DNA of 64,000 nucleotides. It comes from Mesostigma viride (taxonomy: Eukaryota > Streptophyta > Mesostigmatophyceae > Mesostigmatales > Mesostigmataceae). A model generated the notes under the pieces. The model was not told where the DNA came from. It was given only the letters and a program-made list of their open reading frames with translations, and searched no databases. Position 1 is the stretch's first letter, and every line of letters starts with the position of its first letter. The position numbers were made by a program, and so were the translations under genes. The stretch lies in contig RPFO01001748.1 in assembly GCA_009746045.1 (NCBI GenBank), forward strand, positions 1 to 64,000. Direction: 5' to 3'. Of this stretch, positions 1 through 12,700 are shown piece after piece.

Positions 1-3000
1 AGGTGGGAAGGTGGGGAAGTGGGAGGTGGAAGGTTGGGGAAGGTGGGGAAGGTGGGAAGGTGGGAAGGGGAGTGGAAGGTGGGAAGGTGGAAGTGGGAAG
101 GTGGGAAGTGGGAACGGGAAGGTGGGGAAGGTGGGGAAGGTGGGAAGGTGGGGGGGAAGGGGGGAGTGGAAGGTAGGAAAGTGGAAGGGGGAGGGGGGAA
201 TGGGAAGGTGGGGAAGGTGGGGGTGGGAAGGTGGGGAAGGTGGGAAGGTGGGAAGGTGGGAAGGTGGGGAAGGTGGAAGGTGGGAAGGTGGGGAAGGTGG
301 GGAAGTGGGGAAGGTGGGGAAGGTGGGAAGGTGGGAGGTGGGAAGGTGGGGAAGGTGGGAAGGTGGGGAAGGTGGGAAGGGGGAAGGTGGGGAAGGTGGG
401 AAGGTGGGAAGGTGGGGAAGGTGGGGAAGGTGGGAAGGTGGGAAGGTGGGGAAGGTGGGAAGGTGGGGAAGGTGGAAGTGGGTTGGGAAGGTGGGAACGT
501 GGGAAGTGGGGAAGGTGGAAGGTGGGGAAGTGGAAGGTGGGGAAGTGGGGAAGGTGGGGAAGGTGGGGAAGGTGGGAAGTGGGGAAGGTGGGTGAAGGTG
601 GGGAAGGTGGGGAAGGTGGGAAGGTGGGGAAGGTGGGGAAGTGGGAAGGTGGGAAGGTGGGAAGTGGGAAGTGGGAAGGTGGGAAGGTGGGGAAGGTGGG
701 GAAGGTGGGGAAGGTGGGGAAGGTGGGAAGGTGGGGAAGGTGGGGAATGGAAGTGGGAATGGGAAGGTGGGGAAGTGGGAAGGTGGGAAGGTGGGAAGGT
801 GGGAAGGTGGAAGGTGGAAGGTGGGAAGGTGGGGAAGTGGGGAAGGTGGGAAGGGGGTGGGGAAGTGGGGGAAGGTGGGGAAGGTGGGAATGGAAGGTGG
901 GGAAGGGGGAAGGTGGAAGGTGGGAAGGGGGGAAGGTGGAAGGGGGAAGGGGGAAGGGGGAGGGGGGGAAGGGGAAGGGGGGAAGGTGGGGAAGGTGGAA
1001 GGTGGAAGGGGGAAGGGGAGGGTGGAAGGGGGGAAGGGGGAAGGGTGGGAAGGGTGGGAAGGGTGGGAAGGGGGAAGGGTGGGAAGGTGGGAAGGGGGGA
1101 AGGGGGGAAGGGGGGAAGGGGGGAAGGGTGGAAGGGGGGGAAGGGGAAGGGGGAAGGGGGGAAGGGGGGAAGGGGCGGAAGGGGGAAGAGGTGGAAGGGT
1201 GGGAAGGGTGGAAGGTGGGGAAGGTGGAAGGGTGGAAGGGTGGGAAGGGAAGGGTGGAAGGTGGAAGGGTGGGAAGGGTGGGAAGGGGGAAGGGTGGGAA
1301 GGGGGGAAGGGTGGAAGGGGAAGGGTGAAGGTGGAAGGGTGGGAAGGGGGGGAAGGGGGAAGGGGGAAGGGGGAAGGGGGGGAAGGGGGGAAGGGGGGAA
1401 GGGCGGAAGGGAAGGGGGGGAAGGGGAAGGGAAGGGGGAAGGGGGGGAAGGGGGAAGGGGGAAGGGGGGAAGGGGGGAAGGGGGAAGGGGGGAAGGGGGG
1501 AAGGGGGGAAGTGGAAGGTGGGAATGGGGAAGGTGGGGGAAGGTGGGGAAGGTGGGAAGGTGGGGAAGGTGGGAAGGTGGAAGGTGGGGAAGGTGGGAAG
1601 GTGGGGAAGTTGGGAAGGTGGGGAAGGTGGGGAAGTGGGAAGGGGGGAAGGGGGGAAGGTGGGAAGGTGGGGAAGGGGGAAGGGGAAGGTGGGGAAGGGG
1701 GAAGGGGGGGAAGGGAGGGAAGGGGGGAAGGGGGGAAGGGGGGGAAGGTGGGGAAGGTGGGGAAGGTGGGGAAGGGGGAAGGGGGGGAAGGGGGAAGGGG
1801 GGAAGGGGGGGAAGGGGGGAAGGGTGGAAGGGTGGAAGGGTGGAAGGTGGGAAGGGTGGGAAGGGTGGGAAGGGGGGGAAGGGGGAAGGGGGGAAGGTGG
1901 GAAGGGGGGAAGGGGGGAAGGGGGGGAAGGTGGGAAGGTGGGAAGGGGGAAGGTGGGAAGGGGGGAAGGGGGGAAGGGGGGAAGGGGGAAGGGTGGGAAG
2001 GGTGGGAAGGGTGGGAAGGGTGGGGAAGGGTGGGAAGGGTGGGAAGGGTGGAAGGGTGGAAGGGTGGGAAGGGTGGGAAGGTGGGAAGGGGGAAGGGTGG
2101 AAGGGTGGGAAGTGGGAAGGGTGGAAGGGGGAAGGGTGGGAAGGGGGGAAGGGGGGAAGGGGGAAGGGGGAAGGGGGAAGGGGGGAAGGGCGGAAGGGGG
2201 GAAGGGGGAAGGGGGAAGGGGAAGGGGGAAGGGGGGAAGGGGGAAGGGGGGAAGGGGGGGAAGGGGGGAAGGGGGAAGGGGGGGAAGGGGGGAAGGGGGA
2301 AGGGGGGGAAGGGGGGAAGGGGAAGGGGGGGAAGGGGGGAAGGGGGAAGGGGGGAAGGGGGAAGGGGGGAAGGGGGGAAGGGGGAAGGGGGAAGGGGGGA
2401 AGGGGGGAAGGGGGGGAAGGGGAAGGGGGGAAGGGGGGGAAGGGGGAAGGGAAGGGGGGAAGGGGGGAAGGGGGGAAGGGGGAAGGGGGAAGGGGGGAAG
2501 GGGGGAAGGGGGGAAGGGGGAAGGGGAAGGGGGGAAGGGAAGGGGGGGAAGGGGGGGAAGGGGGGAAGGGGGGAAGGGGGGAGGGGGGGAAGGGGGGGAA
2601 GGGGGGAAGGGGGGAAGGGGGGAAGGGGGGAAGGTGGGAAGGTGGGGAAGGGGAAGGTGGGGAAGGTGGGGAAGGGGGAAGGGGGGGAAGGGGGGGGAAG
2701 GGGGGAAGGGGGGAAGGGAAGGGGGGGAAGGGGGGAAGGGGGGAAGGGAAGGTGGGGAAGGTGGGGAAGGTGGGGAAGGTGGGGAAGGTGGGGAAGGTGG
2801 GAAGGGGGAAGGTGGGGAAGGTGGGGAAGGTGGGGAAAGGTGGGAAGGTGGGAAGTGGGGAAGGGGGGAAGGGGGAAGGGGGGAAGGGGGGGAAGGGGGG
2901 AAGGGGGGAAGGGGGGAAGGGGGGAAGGGGGGAAGGGGGAAGGTGGGGAAGTGGGGAAGGTGGGGAAGGTGGGGAAGTGGGGAAGGGGAAGGTGGGGAAG

Positions 3001-4475
3001 GTGGGGAAGGTGGGGAAGGGGGGAAGGGGGGAAGGGGGAAGGGGGAAAGGGGGGGAAGGGGGAAGGGGGGGAAGGGGGGGAGAGGGGGAAGGTGGGGAAG
3101 GTGGGGAAGGTGGGGAAGGGGGGAAGGGGGGAAGGGGGAAGGGGGGGAAGGGGGGAAGGTGGGGAAGGGGAAGGGGGAAGGGGGAAGGGGGGGAAGGGGG
3201 GAAGGGGGGAAGGGGGAAGGGGGGAAGGGGGGAAGGGGGAAGGTGGGGAAGGTGGGAAGGGGGAAGGGGGAAGGGGGAAGGGAAGGGGGAAGGGGGGAAG
3301 GGGGGAAGGGGGAAGGGGGGAAGGGGGGAAGGGGGAAGGGGAAGGGGGAAGGTGGGGAAGGTGGGGAAGGTGGGGAAGGTGGGGAAGGTGGGGAAGGGGA
3401 AGGGGGGAAGGGGGGAAGGGGGGAAGGGGGGAAGGGGGGAAGGGGGGAAGGGGGAAGGGGGAAGGGGGGAAGGGGGAAGGGGGGAAGGGGGGGAAGGGGG
3501 GAAGGGGGGAAGGGGGGGAAGGGGGGAAGGGGGAAGGGGGAAGGGGGGGAAGGGGGGAAGGGGGGAAGGGGGAAGGGGGGAAGGGGGGAAGGGGAAGGGG
3601 GGAAGGGGGAAGGGGAAGGGGGAAGGGGGGGAAGGGGGAAGGGGGAAGGGGGGGAAGGGGGGAAGGGGGAAGGGGGAAGGGGGAAGGGGGGGAAGGGGGG
3701 GAAGGGGGGAAGGGGAAGGGGGGGAAGGGGGGAAGGGGGGAAGGGGGAAGGGGAAGGGGAAGGGAAGGGGGGAAGGGGGGAAGGGGGGAAGGGGGGAAGG
3801 GGGAAGGGGGAAGGGGGGAAGGGGGGAAGGGGAAGGGAAGGGGGAAGGGGGAAGGGGGAAGGGGGGGAAGGTGGGGAAGGTGGGGAAGGGTGGGAAGGTG
3901 GGAAGGTGGGGAAGGGGGGAAGGGGGGAAGGGGGGAAGGGGGGAAGGGGGGAAGGGGGGAAGGGGGGAAGGGGGGGAAGGTGGGGAAGGTGGGGAAGGTG
4001 GGGAAGGTGGGGAAGGGAAGGTGGGAAGGTGGGGAAGGTGGAAGGTGGGGAAGGTGGGGAAGGTGGGAAGGTGGGAAGGTGGGGAAGGGGGAAGGGGGGA
4101 AGGGGGGAAGGGGGAAGGGGGGAAGGGGGGAAGGGGGGAAGGGGGAAGGGGGGAAGGGGGAAGGGGGGAAGGGGGGGGAAGGGGGAAGGGGGGAAGGGGG
4201 GAAGGGGGAAGGTGGGGAAGGTGGGAAGGGGGGAAGGGGGGAAGGGGGGAAGGGGGGGAAGGGGGGAAGGGGGGAAGGGGGGAAGGGGGGAAGGGGGAAG
4301 GGGGGAAGGGGGGAAGGGGGAAGGGGGGAAGGGGGAAGGGGGGAAGGGGGGAAGGGGGAAGGGGGGGAAGGGGGAAGGGGGGAAGGGGGGAAGGGGAAGG
4401 GGGGAAGGGGGAAGGGGGGAAGGGGAAGGGGGGGAGGGGGGGAGGGCCAGAAGGGGGGGGGGAGGGGGGAGCATA
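1..4475. repeat. Long purine-only simple array (GGTGGGGAA then GGGGGAA)
   Basis: This stretch is almost entirely G and A on the plus strand. The first 900 bases are rich in GGTGGGAA/GGTGGGGAA units. From about 900 to 4440 the units are mainly GGGGGAA and GGGGGGAA, with returning T-containing blocks near 1510-1640, 2630-2860, 2940-3010 and 3990-4080. All three frames are open for kilobases only because the composition contains no stop codons, so none is taken as a gene. The G runs could form quadruplex or triplex DNA. The array starts before the window. Confidence 0.95.
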
Positions 4476-6005
4476 TAACAAGAAGAATATCACACACTGG
4501 CTGTGTGTGGCTTACGGGGACGTGACGGTCGGGACTTTTTTTGCGCAAAAAAAAGGCGCGCCGGTACCGACGGACCGTAAAATTGTGGTGCACTGCGCGC
4601 ACCGTGTGGAGGTGGCCATGGCGACGTGCGTTCTGTTAAAATATGGCTAATCCGGCGAGCGACAGGCGAAAAATTTACGCCGATGGTTAAGCGATGTTCT
4701 ATTATGATGTTTCATTGCCAGATCTGCACTATTTGCAAATTCGCTGCCTTTCTTGATACAGCTTTGCTCGGGGGTCTCATCTGAAAATTTGGCCACAATG
4801 AATAATCTAGCATGCGTTCCTGCGACGGTAGAACTCGATATTCATGGGTTATATTGATGCAGCAAGAGCCGTTTAGTAACGGACACCATGAAAATAAACT
4901 AAGCGTCTTCGATCTGCGGCCATTTCCCGTCAAATTGATATCGTTCAGGCCTGCGCGATGCGCGGTTAAGCCATCCATGGCTGGCTGGCTTTTCTTGCGC
5001 GCCTGGGCAGGAAATAATGCTGGCCGTGGTACGTTGATTTGCCGCATGTAACCGCCCAGTCTGTTTGCGCTCTTACTATACCTGGCATGAAATGTTTGGC
5101 GCCGTTTCTGGGTTTTTCTTGCTATTTTGTTCTCCACTTGTTGCAGCTGTGCTTTCAGATTTTCCACAGCTTTCAATGGTTTTCCTTACGCTGCGTATGC
5201 CATGCTTCCTAAAGCTATCCAGAACTGATCGGGCAGTTATCTGGCTTTGCTACCCCTCCTTTATGGAGGTTTTCACACGGTAGACGTTGTATGTTGCGTA
5301 GTCAAGGACCCTAGCTGCCTGGGAGTGGCATCACCGTTGCAAGGAGCTGGCGAGCTCATAAACGCCTGTAATGGCTCTTCAGCCTGCTGGAAATCAAGGT
5401 TGTTGTATGGAAGGTGAGAATATGTGAGTTACTTATCACCTCCCCACCTGTTTTGCTTCCATTAAACATGGCTTGTGCTTCCTAGATGACAGGGATCAGG
5501 TCGTTATGACCCTGAAGGATGCACCTTTTATCCATAAGCGTCATGATATGGTGTTGGCTGTGAGTGATTCCCGCATGGCGGTCATACCTGCTCATAATGG
5601 TTAAAGAGTTGGTGGTTGTTTTCTTCAAGCATCTAGCATTTGTTTTTCGAGGTTCTGCCCCATTTGCAGTGGGCATGCTCAGGAATGTGCTCATGTTGTC
5701 GCCTCATGTCATGGTGCACCAAGCATGCAGGCTGGCAGCTATAACATAATGTAATATGGGCGAACTAGGTCAGAATGACCTGTAATTTGGTGGCAAGCTT
5801 CGTGATACATTAATTTAATTAATTGCACTTGTTTTGGCCCAGTTTTTGGTGGGCAAGGGTGTCTTTGGAGTTGTGTTTTTGCTCAAACTGCTTTTACGTG
5901 TCATTTTATTTTTCACATTACCATATTTCAATGTGAGTAAACCTGGTCAGAATGAGCTGAAACTTTGGGGCTGTATGATTGCAACCATGGGCCAGTTTTG
6001 AATAT
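4476..6005. other. No recognised gene; one unassigned minus-strand ORF
   Basis: AT content rises sharply after the purine array. An open frame of 154 codons runs on the minus strand from 5176 to 4712. Its first 40 residues are rich in K, Q and R and could be helical, but I recognise no domain and cannot tell whether it is a gene, an exon or chance. Short similar segments recur near 5755-5790 and 5935-5970 (gtcagaatga followed by a cTGtAAtTTgG/cTGAAAcTTtGg type motif), suggesting old local duplication. Confidence 0.3.
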
Positions 6006-6423
6006 TCGGGGTTCTTTGAACGGAGTTTCTTCTATACGTGAATGCGGGAACAAGAGGCCGCTGGACGAGCGGCTTATAGGTCGTAGTGTTTTCTCGTAGC
6101 TGTTTGGCTAGAGCTTTTGTGATTAGTAGATGCAGTATAGTGCATGGTTGAAAAATGAATTAAATAAAATGTGCGTTCCGCGCTTGGGTTGATTATACCC
6201 GGGCGGAACGGGGCGTGAGGTGCAGTGCCCCTGAAAAGAACAACCTACGCATTATTTAATACTAGCCGTGCAGATTCGGGATATTCTACCCCCGGTCTGT
6301 ACGGTTAGCGTCTTACTAGCATCACTGAACATAAGGGTTTAATGACGTCAGTTAGCTAGGGATAAGGGAGGTTTTGCGACTAAAAGCCGCTCTGGCTGGT
6401 TTTGTCGGCCTCTTTCTTTGCTC
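6006..6423 (+). repeat. Repeat A1 of split-repeat element 1
   Basis: Identical to 7386-7803 at a constant offset of 1380. It begins TCGGGGTTCTTTGAACGG. The bases just outside the match differ on both sides. Confidence 0.9.
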
Positions 6424-7259
6424 GTTGTCGTTGCGGCGGCAGCCGCAGCTATGGGTGCTGCGGAGCAAAATCCCAAAAGCACTGGTTGCACAGGCCACTT
6501 GGCCAGTGGTGAGACTTCCAGTTGTTAACCGGCCAGGCGTAGTTCCTCGCCCGGTTAACTAAAAGAAAAGAAAATGATTACCTCCGGTCCGCACCTTTTC
6601 CCCAGCTTGGGGTCTTTGGTGGGCCGGGTGCCGTGACAGGTGCTCAACTGTCGCTTGGTCGGCCCAGTGCGCGAGCTGGTGCTCCGTACCTGGGGATGCT
6701 TGCACCCCGGGTTGGAGCCGGATGGCTGGCACTGGCGACCCGTGTCTCGGTCCGCGGCCTGAGGCTTTTTCTTCGGAAATTGCTGCTGGCCAGCAAACTT
6801 TGCAATTGCCTTCCGCCGAGGGGGGGTGGTTGGGGCTGGGGACGGCGATGGGAAAAGCGCCTAAGCTAGAAATTTTTTCCCCACGCATAGAAACCTCGGG
6901 GGGGAATGCGGTCTTGGCTGAACGGACTCTCGTTCAGCCAGGTGCCTGGGGCTGTGGCCTCGGACATCCGGGCTGGCGGGGCCTGGGCTAGGTCCACGTT
7001 TTTTCTCGAAGCACCCCGGGTCTATGGGGAGACGGCCATAGCGGTACCGACTCGGGGCCCCGAGAGGGGTCATGATAGGCTGGCCGTGCGCAATCGCAGT
7101 GCAAATGCGCTGGGCCTTTTTGGGCCTGGCCATGCATCCACAGCCGCCGGGCACACGCCTCCCGATGTGGGGGGGCTCCCGTTTTGCGGCAGGGCGGTCA
7201 CTTGTGACAACGAGCAAGGTGGAGTGCGGCTTCAAGGGAAAGCCAGGGCGGGGGTGATT

Positions 7260-7385
7260 GGGCAACGTACTTCATGAAGGCCTTGAACGGCGTGCCTCCG
7301 GGCATGTCGATAGTGTCACATGTATGCTTCCACTTATTGTTTTAATGAAGATGCTGGTTTTTGTGGGAGCTACGTGGGACATGAA
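7260..7385 (+). repeat. Repeat B1 of split-repeat element 1
   Basis: Identical to 7838-7963 at a constant offset of 578. It runs directly into A2 at 7386. B ends in GTGGGACATGAA in both copies. Confidence 0.9.
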
Positions 7386-7803
7386 TCGGGGTTCTTTGAA
7401 CGGAGTTTCTTCTATACGTGAATGCGGGAACAAGAGGCCGCTGGACGAGCGGCTTATAGGTCGTAGTGTTTTCTCGTAGCTGTTTGGCTAGAGCTTTTGT
7501 GATTAGTAGATGCAGTATAGTGCATGGTTGAAAAATGAATTAAATAAAATGTGCGTTCCGCGCTTGGGTTGATTATACCCGGGCGGAACGGGGCGTGAGG
7601 TGCAGTGCCCCTGAAAAGAACAACCTACGCATTATTTAATACTAGCCGTGCAGATTCGGGATATTCTACCCCCGGTCTGTACGGTTAGCGTCTTACTAGC
7701 ATCACTGAACATAAGGGTTTAATGACGTCAGTTAGCTAGGGATAAGGGAGGTTTTGCGACTAAAAGCCGCTCTGGCTGGTTTTGTCGGCCTCTTTCTTTG
7801 CTC
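7386..7803 (+). repeat. Repeat A2 of split-repeat element 1
   Basis: Second copy of A, directly abutting B1 to give the B1A2 junction typical of split direct repeats. Confidence 0.9.
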
Positions 7804-7837
7804 CCCACCCACCCACCCTTGTCTTGGTTGCCTCTAG

Positions 7838-7963
7838 GGCAACGTACTTCATGAAGGCCTTGAACGGCGTGCCTCCGGGCATGTCGATAGTGTCACATGT
7901 ATGCTTCCACTTATTGTTTTAATGAAGATGCTGGTTTTTGTGGGAGCTACGTGGGACATGAAA
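7838..7963 (+). repeat. Repeat B2, right end of split-repeat element 1
   Basis: Second copy of B. It is separated from A2 by a C-rich spacer that ends in CTCTAG, which resembles a 3' splice site. Confidence 0.9.
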
Positions 7964-9419
7964 ATATTTGACCCCATTGCATGTGTCTATGTTTTGATTA
8001 ATTTTTTTAGGCACCAAAAAATACGTGTTTTTCGCTTAAGTATTTCAATGTGTCTAAACATGCTTATTCTGACCTGCAAACTAGCTGGAATTATTGGCAA
8101 GGGTTGCAATTAGATGGGAATATATGATTTGGCCACATTGGGCTTGCCCATCGTCCTAGGGAAAATTGGCCCAAACTAGCGTCTTTTTCTATTTTTAGCA
8201 CATAACGGTCACATGGTGGGGGCTAGTACCCCCCCAAGTGGTTTGACAATTTTTTAAAAATCATATTTATGGTCCCCCATCATAACTGGATTTTTATCAC
8301 ATGCATAGGTATGGTTTCCAGAACAGTGCACTTTTGGACTGTCATGTCCCCTTAAGTGCGCAAAAATCGATCATGCCACCCACCATACATGGACATGAAA
8401 GAAATATGAGGATCAACACAGCCAACTCGCATGCCCTGTGTAGGGCCTGCGAGCCTATAAATGTTGTTGCAGCCAAGCGTGCAGCATGCACTATCACATT
8501 GCAATGACCCCACTCACCATTATCCACCCAACCACGCATGCAATGTACCTGGCTTAACCAGGAGCGTCATGCAGTGTGCACTATGATGATACATTGACCT
8601 CACTCACCCAGGAGCGTCGTGCAGGGCTCTTCAAACCGGACAACACCATTACTGCACATCAAGGATAGTTTGAAGATAGATACACCAAGAATAGTGAAAG
8701 GTTAGCACGCCAAGAGTAGTGGAATTGACGCGCCAATACTGTGGACAGGTACAGCAGGACGAGGCGGACAAAGGTCATTAACAATGTTGCTCTGTGTGCC
8801 CATTTCGGCAGTAGCTCGAGTAAAGACCAGCGTTTAAAGGTCATTTATACGTTATTTGAAGTGTATAGATGTGGATCTGGACTGGGACGGCGTGGATGAC
8901 CTTATTGCATGCTAAGCTGATTAAAATTGCCTATATTTAGACGACATTGTGAAAATGCTAGCCGATTTGTAGACTTAGAGCCGGTCAGGGACGCGACGGA
9001 GCCGGACACTGCCATTGTACACCTATAAATTGTTTCTTCAACTCTAATGGAGCGTAGCAATCGAATTTGTCAGAATTGACCAAAATTACCACAGCAGGCC
9101 GCCCAGTCCCCGGTTCCCTCACCGTGTCTGGTTCAGGGATGGATGCATGAGTGCGGTAGCTTCACCAAGGCACTGACACAACAGATGAGAATCCAAATCC
9201 ATCCACGTGAGTTGCCTGATTGCGCCGCCAGATCAAGCCATGGCCCTCGCGGTCAGTTCATGCAGCCAAGGGTGCTGTAATGCACCACACTGTACCACCC
9301 AGTACATCACAGCAGAAAGGAAAACTTCTTGGAACATGTAAAAACCAGATCACCTTAGACACAATGCTGATTTGGAGCTTCATGTGCCACTACCACAAGC
9401 CACATGGAGGCCTCCCAGG
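7964..9419. other. Intergenic, nothing recognised
   Basis: I see no gene here. The segment lies downstream of the GT29 gene on the minus strand and may hold its 3' untranslated region. A short imperfect duplication (CCAGGAGCGTC[A/G]TGCAG with flanks) occurs near 8557-8575 and 8609-8625. Confidence 0.4.
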
Positions 9420-9660
9420 ACCCCCCCCCCCCCCCCCTCCTTCACCACCCTTTTTGACCACCCCCTTCAGCACCCCCTTCACCACCCCCTTCACCACCCC
9501 CTTCACTACCCCCTTCACCACCCCCTTCACCACCCTCCTTCACCACCCTCCTTCACCACCCCCTTCACCACCCCCTTCACCACCCCCTTCACCACCCCCT
9601 TCACCCCCTCCTTCCACCCCCTTCCACCCCCTTCACCAACCCATTCACCGACCCCTACAA
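9420..9660. repeat. 12-bp CCCCCTTCACCA tandem array
   Basis: Tandem 12-bp units, slightly decayed at both ends and preceded by a run of C. On the minus strand the array starts right after the last coding part of the GT29 gene. The open frames across it (Pro/Ser/Thr repeats) are compositional. Confidence 0.9.
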
Positions 9661-9664
9661 CCCC

Positions 9665-9752
9665 CTACCCACCCACCCACCTGTGCTGCGCAAGGATCTC
9701 CAGGAGCGCAATCTCCCGTCGCTCGTCCGCTTGGATGGGCTCCACCGCCAAC
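9665..9752 (-). CDS. GT29 gene exon 13: C-terminus
   Basis: 88 nt including the stop. It begins by completing an Arg codon, then [20 protein letters not shown]. The last codons run into a GGGT repeat ending in TAG. An alternative is a donor CACAG|GTGGGT at 9681 with one more undetected exon. With the stop as called, the whole CDS is exactly divisible by three. Confidence 0.65.
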
Positions 9753-12700
9753 CTGCGGACGCCAGCATGCGCCGCGGCCCAGCGAAGAGGATAAGATAAG
9801 AGCGCTTAGAGAATAGCGTTAGAGAAGAGCGTGTATAGAAACGATCACATGATCAAAAGCATGCGTAAACTCTATAGCTATGGTCGTCAGCAAGCAAGAA
9901 GCAGCAAAACTATGCTGGGGCATCCATTTATGGACCGCGTCGACAGCTGTCTAGGCGTCGTCGGTACACAGCAAGCAGTATGTCGATCCGCCAGAGCGCG
10001 GGCTGACTGAGCCGGTGTCTGCGTCTTTGGAGTCTCACACAGGCACGTGGCGTGGCGTGGCGTGGTGTGGCGTGGCGTGGCGTGGCGTGGTGCACTGCGG
10101 CCGTGGGAACTGCACGTTGGACCCCGTACGACAGGGAGGTAAGGATACAGTGCTCCACATAGCACGACCACGAAAACCGTTCCTAGAACCTCCCATGCGT
10201 TTCTTGGTTCTTGTGTTCTTCGTGAGTGGGTCTGGGTGTGGACAGCGCCCGCGTTTCCATATCGTGCACGGTTCTGGCGGAATAACACAGTCCGTCAACG
10301 CGGCATCAAATCATCCGCCCGTCGCTCCCATCAATCAAAAGCTGTACGCTGCATCCCACCCAGGAAAGCACGCCGCCAGCCCAACGCAACGCGGCTGCCA
10401 CAGGGCCATCCCAAGAGCCACCTAACGCCTTCTACCCATGGCCCATACCCATGCCGTTTAGGCCCTTTCCAGTTTCATGCACCGCACCCCATCCACCCGC
10501 AACGTCCCCGCCATGTAGCGCGCCACGTTTACCCCGCTCTCGTATGCAGTACGGCCAGCCACTAGCGACCAACCACTTGTGCCACGGCCCACGCCCAAGC
10601 CGCCCAGGCCCACCTCGTCCACATCCATTCGCGCACCATGCCAGATCCGCCCACATGACTAAGTACATTCGCGGTGTGGTGTGGTGTGGTGGGGTGGGGT
10701 GGGGTGGGGTGGGGCGTAGTGTCTTCTGGCCCCCTTCACTCACGTGCCATGTCCACCCACCACATTTCCGCCACGTAGTGCGCCACGTCGTCCTCGGTGT
10801 CCTAGTACCAGTCATGTCGTGTCGTGTCGTGTCGTGTCGTGTCGTGTCGTGTCGTGTCGTGTCGTGTCGTGTCGTGTCGTGTCGTGTCGTGTCGTGTCGT
10901 GTCGTGTCGTGTCGTGTCGTGTCGTGTCGTGTCATGTCGTGTCGTGTCGTGTCGTGTCGTGTCGTGTCGTGTCGTGTCGTGTCATGCCGTGTCGTGTGAG
11001 CTGTGTCGTGAATTGTGGCCCACCACGTACCGAGTCACGTCCACCTCCGTGTCATAGTACCGGTGGGGCCCCTGCGCCACGTGGCGGAGCGCAAAGCCAA
11101 AGAGGGTGACCTGCACACAGCCATCCCACAGCGGCCGCCGACAGCCAATATATTCTCAGACACAAAGTCAGACAGGTCTTAAATTTCTTCGATGAGATTA
11201 GACCAGCGCGTTGCTTCTACAGGCAAATGCTCCCCGGGCATGGCCATGGAAATATTGCCACCAACCAACCTGCCAACATGGGCCCGTGAACCAACAAGCG
11301 AGACCTCAGCAGAATGTTTACCAGGGACATCATTTCAGAAGTTATGAATGATGAAAAGGGTCACAAACATGCACTCCATGGGGCCTGCAGCCACCAGACA
11401 AGAAAAAAGAGTACCACAGGAGCGTTTGGACAGCACAAAAGAGGGGGTTGGATTGTGAAAACGTAGCATTGAAATGGAAATACCTGCACATGACCCTGTC
11501 ATCTACTGCTGTGGGAGAGGAAAGACACCAAGATACTAACCAATCGTGAACGAAAGTCTCTCAAATAGGCCTTACTGAAAGCACAATCTGCCGGCCCTTG
11601 CTAGTATCTGTTGATACTTGCTACCAATTGTTGAAACTGGCCACTATCCGTCATGGAAGTTGGTTACTAACTGTTGGCGCTTGCTACATTACTCGCTGAC
11701 ACTGGCAACTACCAGTCGCTACTATTTGCCTCCCATTGCACTTCCTATCGGCACTCCTGCCCCCTCCTAGTTCTGTACATGTCGCCACTTCTGCCCCATG
11801 TTACTACCTGTCGGCACTCCTGTCCCCTCCTACTACCCGTCAGCGCTTGTAACTTTCATTATTACCTGTCGGCACTTCTGCATCGCCAGCGCCACGCCCG
11901 CGTAGAGATGGCTGGGGCGAAACTTGAGGAACCTAGAGATGTGCGCGACAAACTGCCAGTTGAGCATGTACAGGTTGCTGGCCTCATGCTGCAGGCAACC
12001 CGGGGTGAAGGTGCAGGGGGTGTGAGTTGGGTGGGGTGGGCACGGGAACCTCAGCATTGGGGGGGCGTGCGGGTAGCACAGGTTGGGTTGTTGGGTGATA
12101 GGGCAGGGTGGGGGTTGGCATGGCGGGTTAGAGGAAGGGGGGCGGGGGAAGGCGGGGGAGGGGAAGGGGCAGTTTGAGTGCTGTAGCTTAATCCCGGAGC
12201 AGTTGCGTATGGGGCCCGGCTGCTGTGGCATCATCACCATCACGCTGATAAACGGCTCCTAGGGATAGAGGTGGAACATGGTAGTGCACACCCATGTGGA
12301 CACCCAGCACGAGCCATCACACGGCCGCACAGGAACAAGCCAGCAATCAATCGCGTGCGCGTGCAGGAACAGTGGTCATGTGTACTAGACGAACCAAAGC
12401 ACTGTACAACTAAAACCAATTTCTTAAACAAAAAACCGTTCCATCAAATACATGCCCAGCTCAGGAATGGCCACACAGGAAGTAGGGGCATGAGTAATTA
12501 TTGATGTCACAGTCACGCCCCTTGATACCTGCCTGAAGAGGTGAAGATCACGCGCCCATCTGGCTTCAGTTGAATAGATAGCATAATGAATACAAAGCGG
12601 AAAATTGATAGAGCATTGATAGAGCATCATGCATACAAAGCATAAAGTTGATAGAGCATCATGAATACAGAATGCATAAAATTAAGTACCCCTGAGAATA

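Larger units (their letters stand above)
6006..7963 (+). mobile_element. Non-autonomous split-direct-repeat retroelement (TOC/PAT/DIRS-like), copy 1
   Basis: The order of parts is A1 (6006-6423), internal X (6424-7259), B1 (7260-7385), A2 (7386-7803), a 34-bp C-rich spacer y (7804-7837) and B2 (7838-7963). A1 and A2 read as identical over 418 bp, and B1 and B2 over 126 bp. This A-X-B-A-B arrangement is the split direct repeat known from PAT, Ngaro and TOC elements, which use a tyrosine recombinase. The 836-bp interior has no reverse transcriptase or recombinase frame, so the copy would need proteins supplied in trans. Near-perfect repeats point to a recent insertion. A contains two inverted repeats (gttccgc...gcggaac near 6174-6208; ccgtgcaga...tctgtacgg near 6268-6304), and X contains gttaaccgg...ccggttaac (6524-6559). 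Confidence 0.75.

Noticed and set aside
19-4650. Open frames of up to 1543 codons across the purine array
   Set aside because: The repeat contains no stop codon in several frames at once, and the products are Gly/Lys/Glu repeats. There is no coding signal beyond composition.
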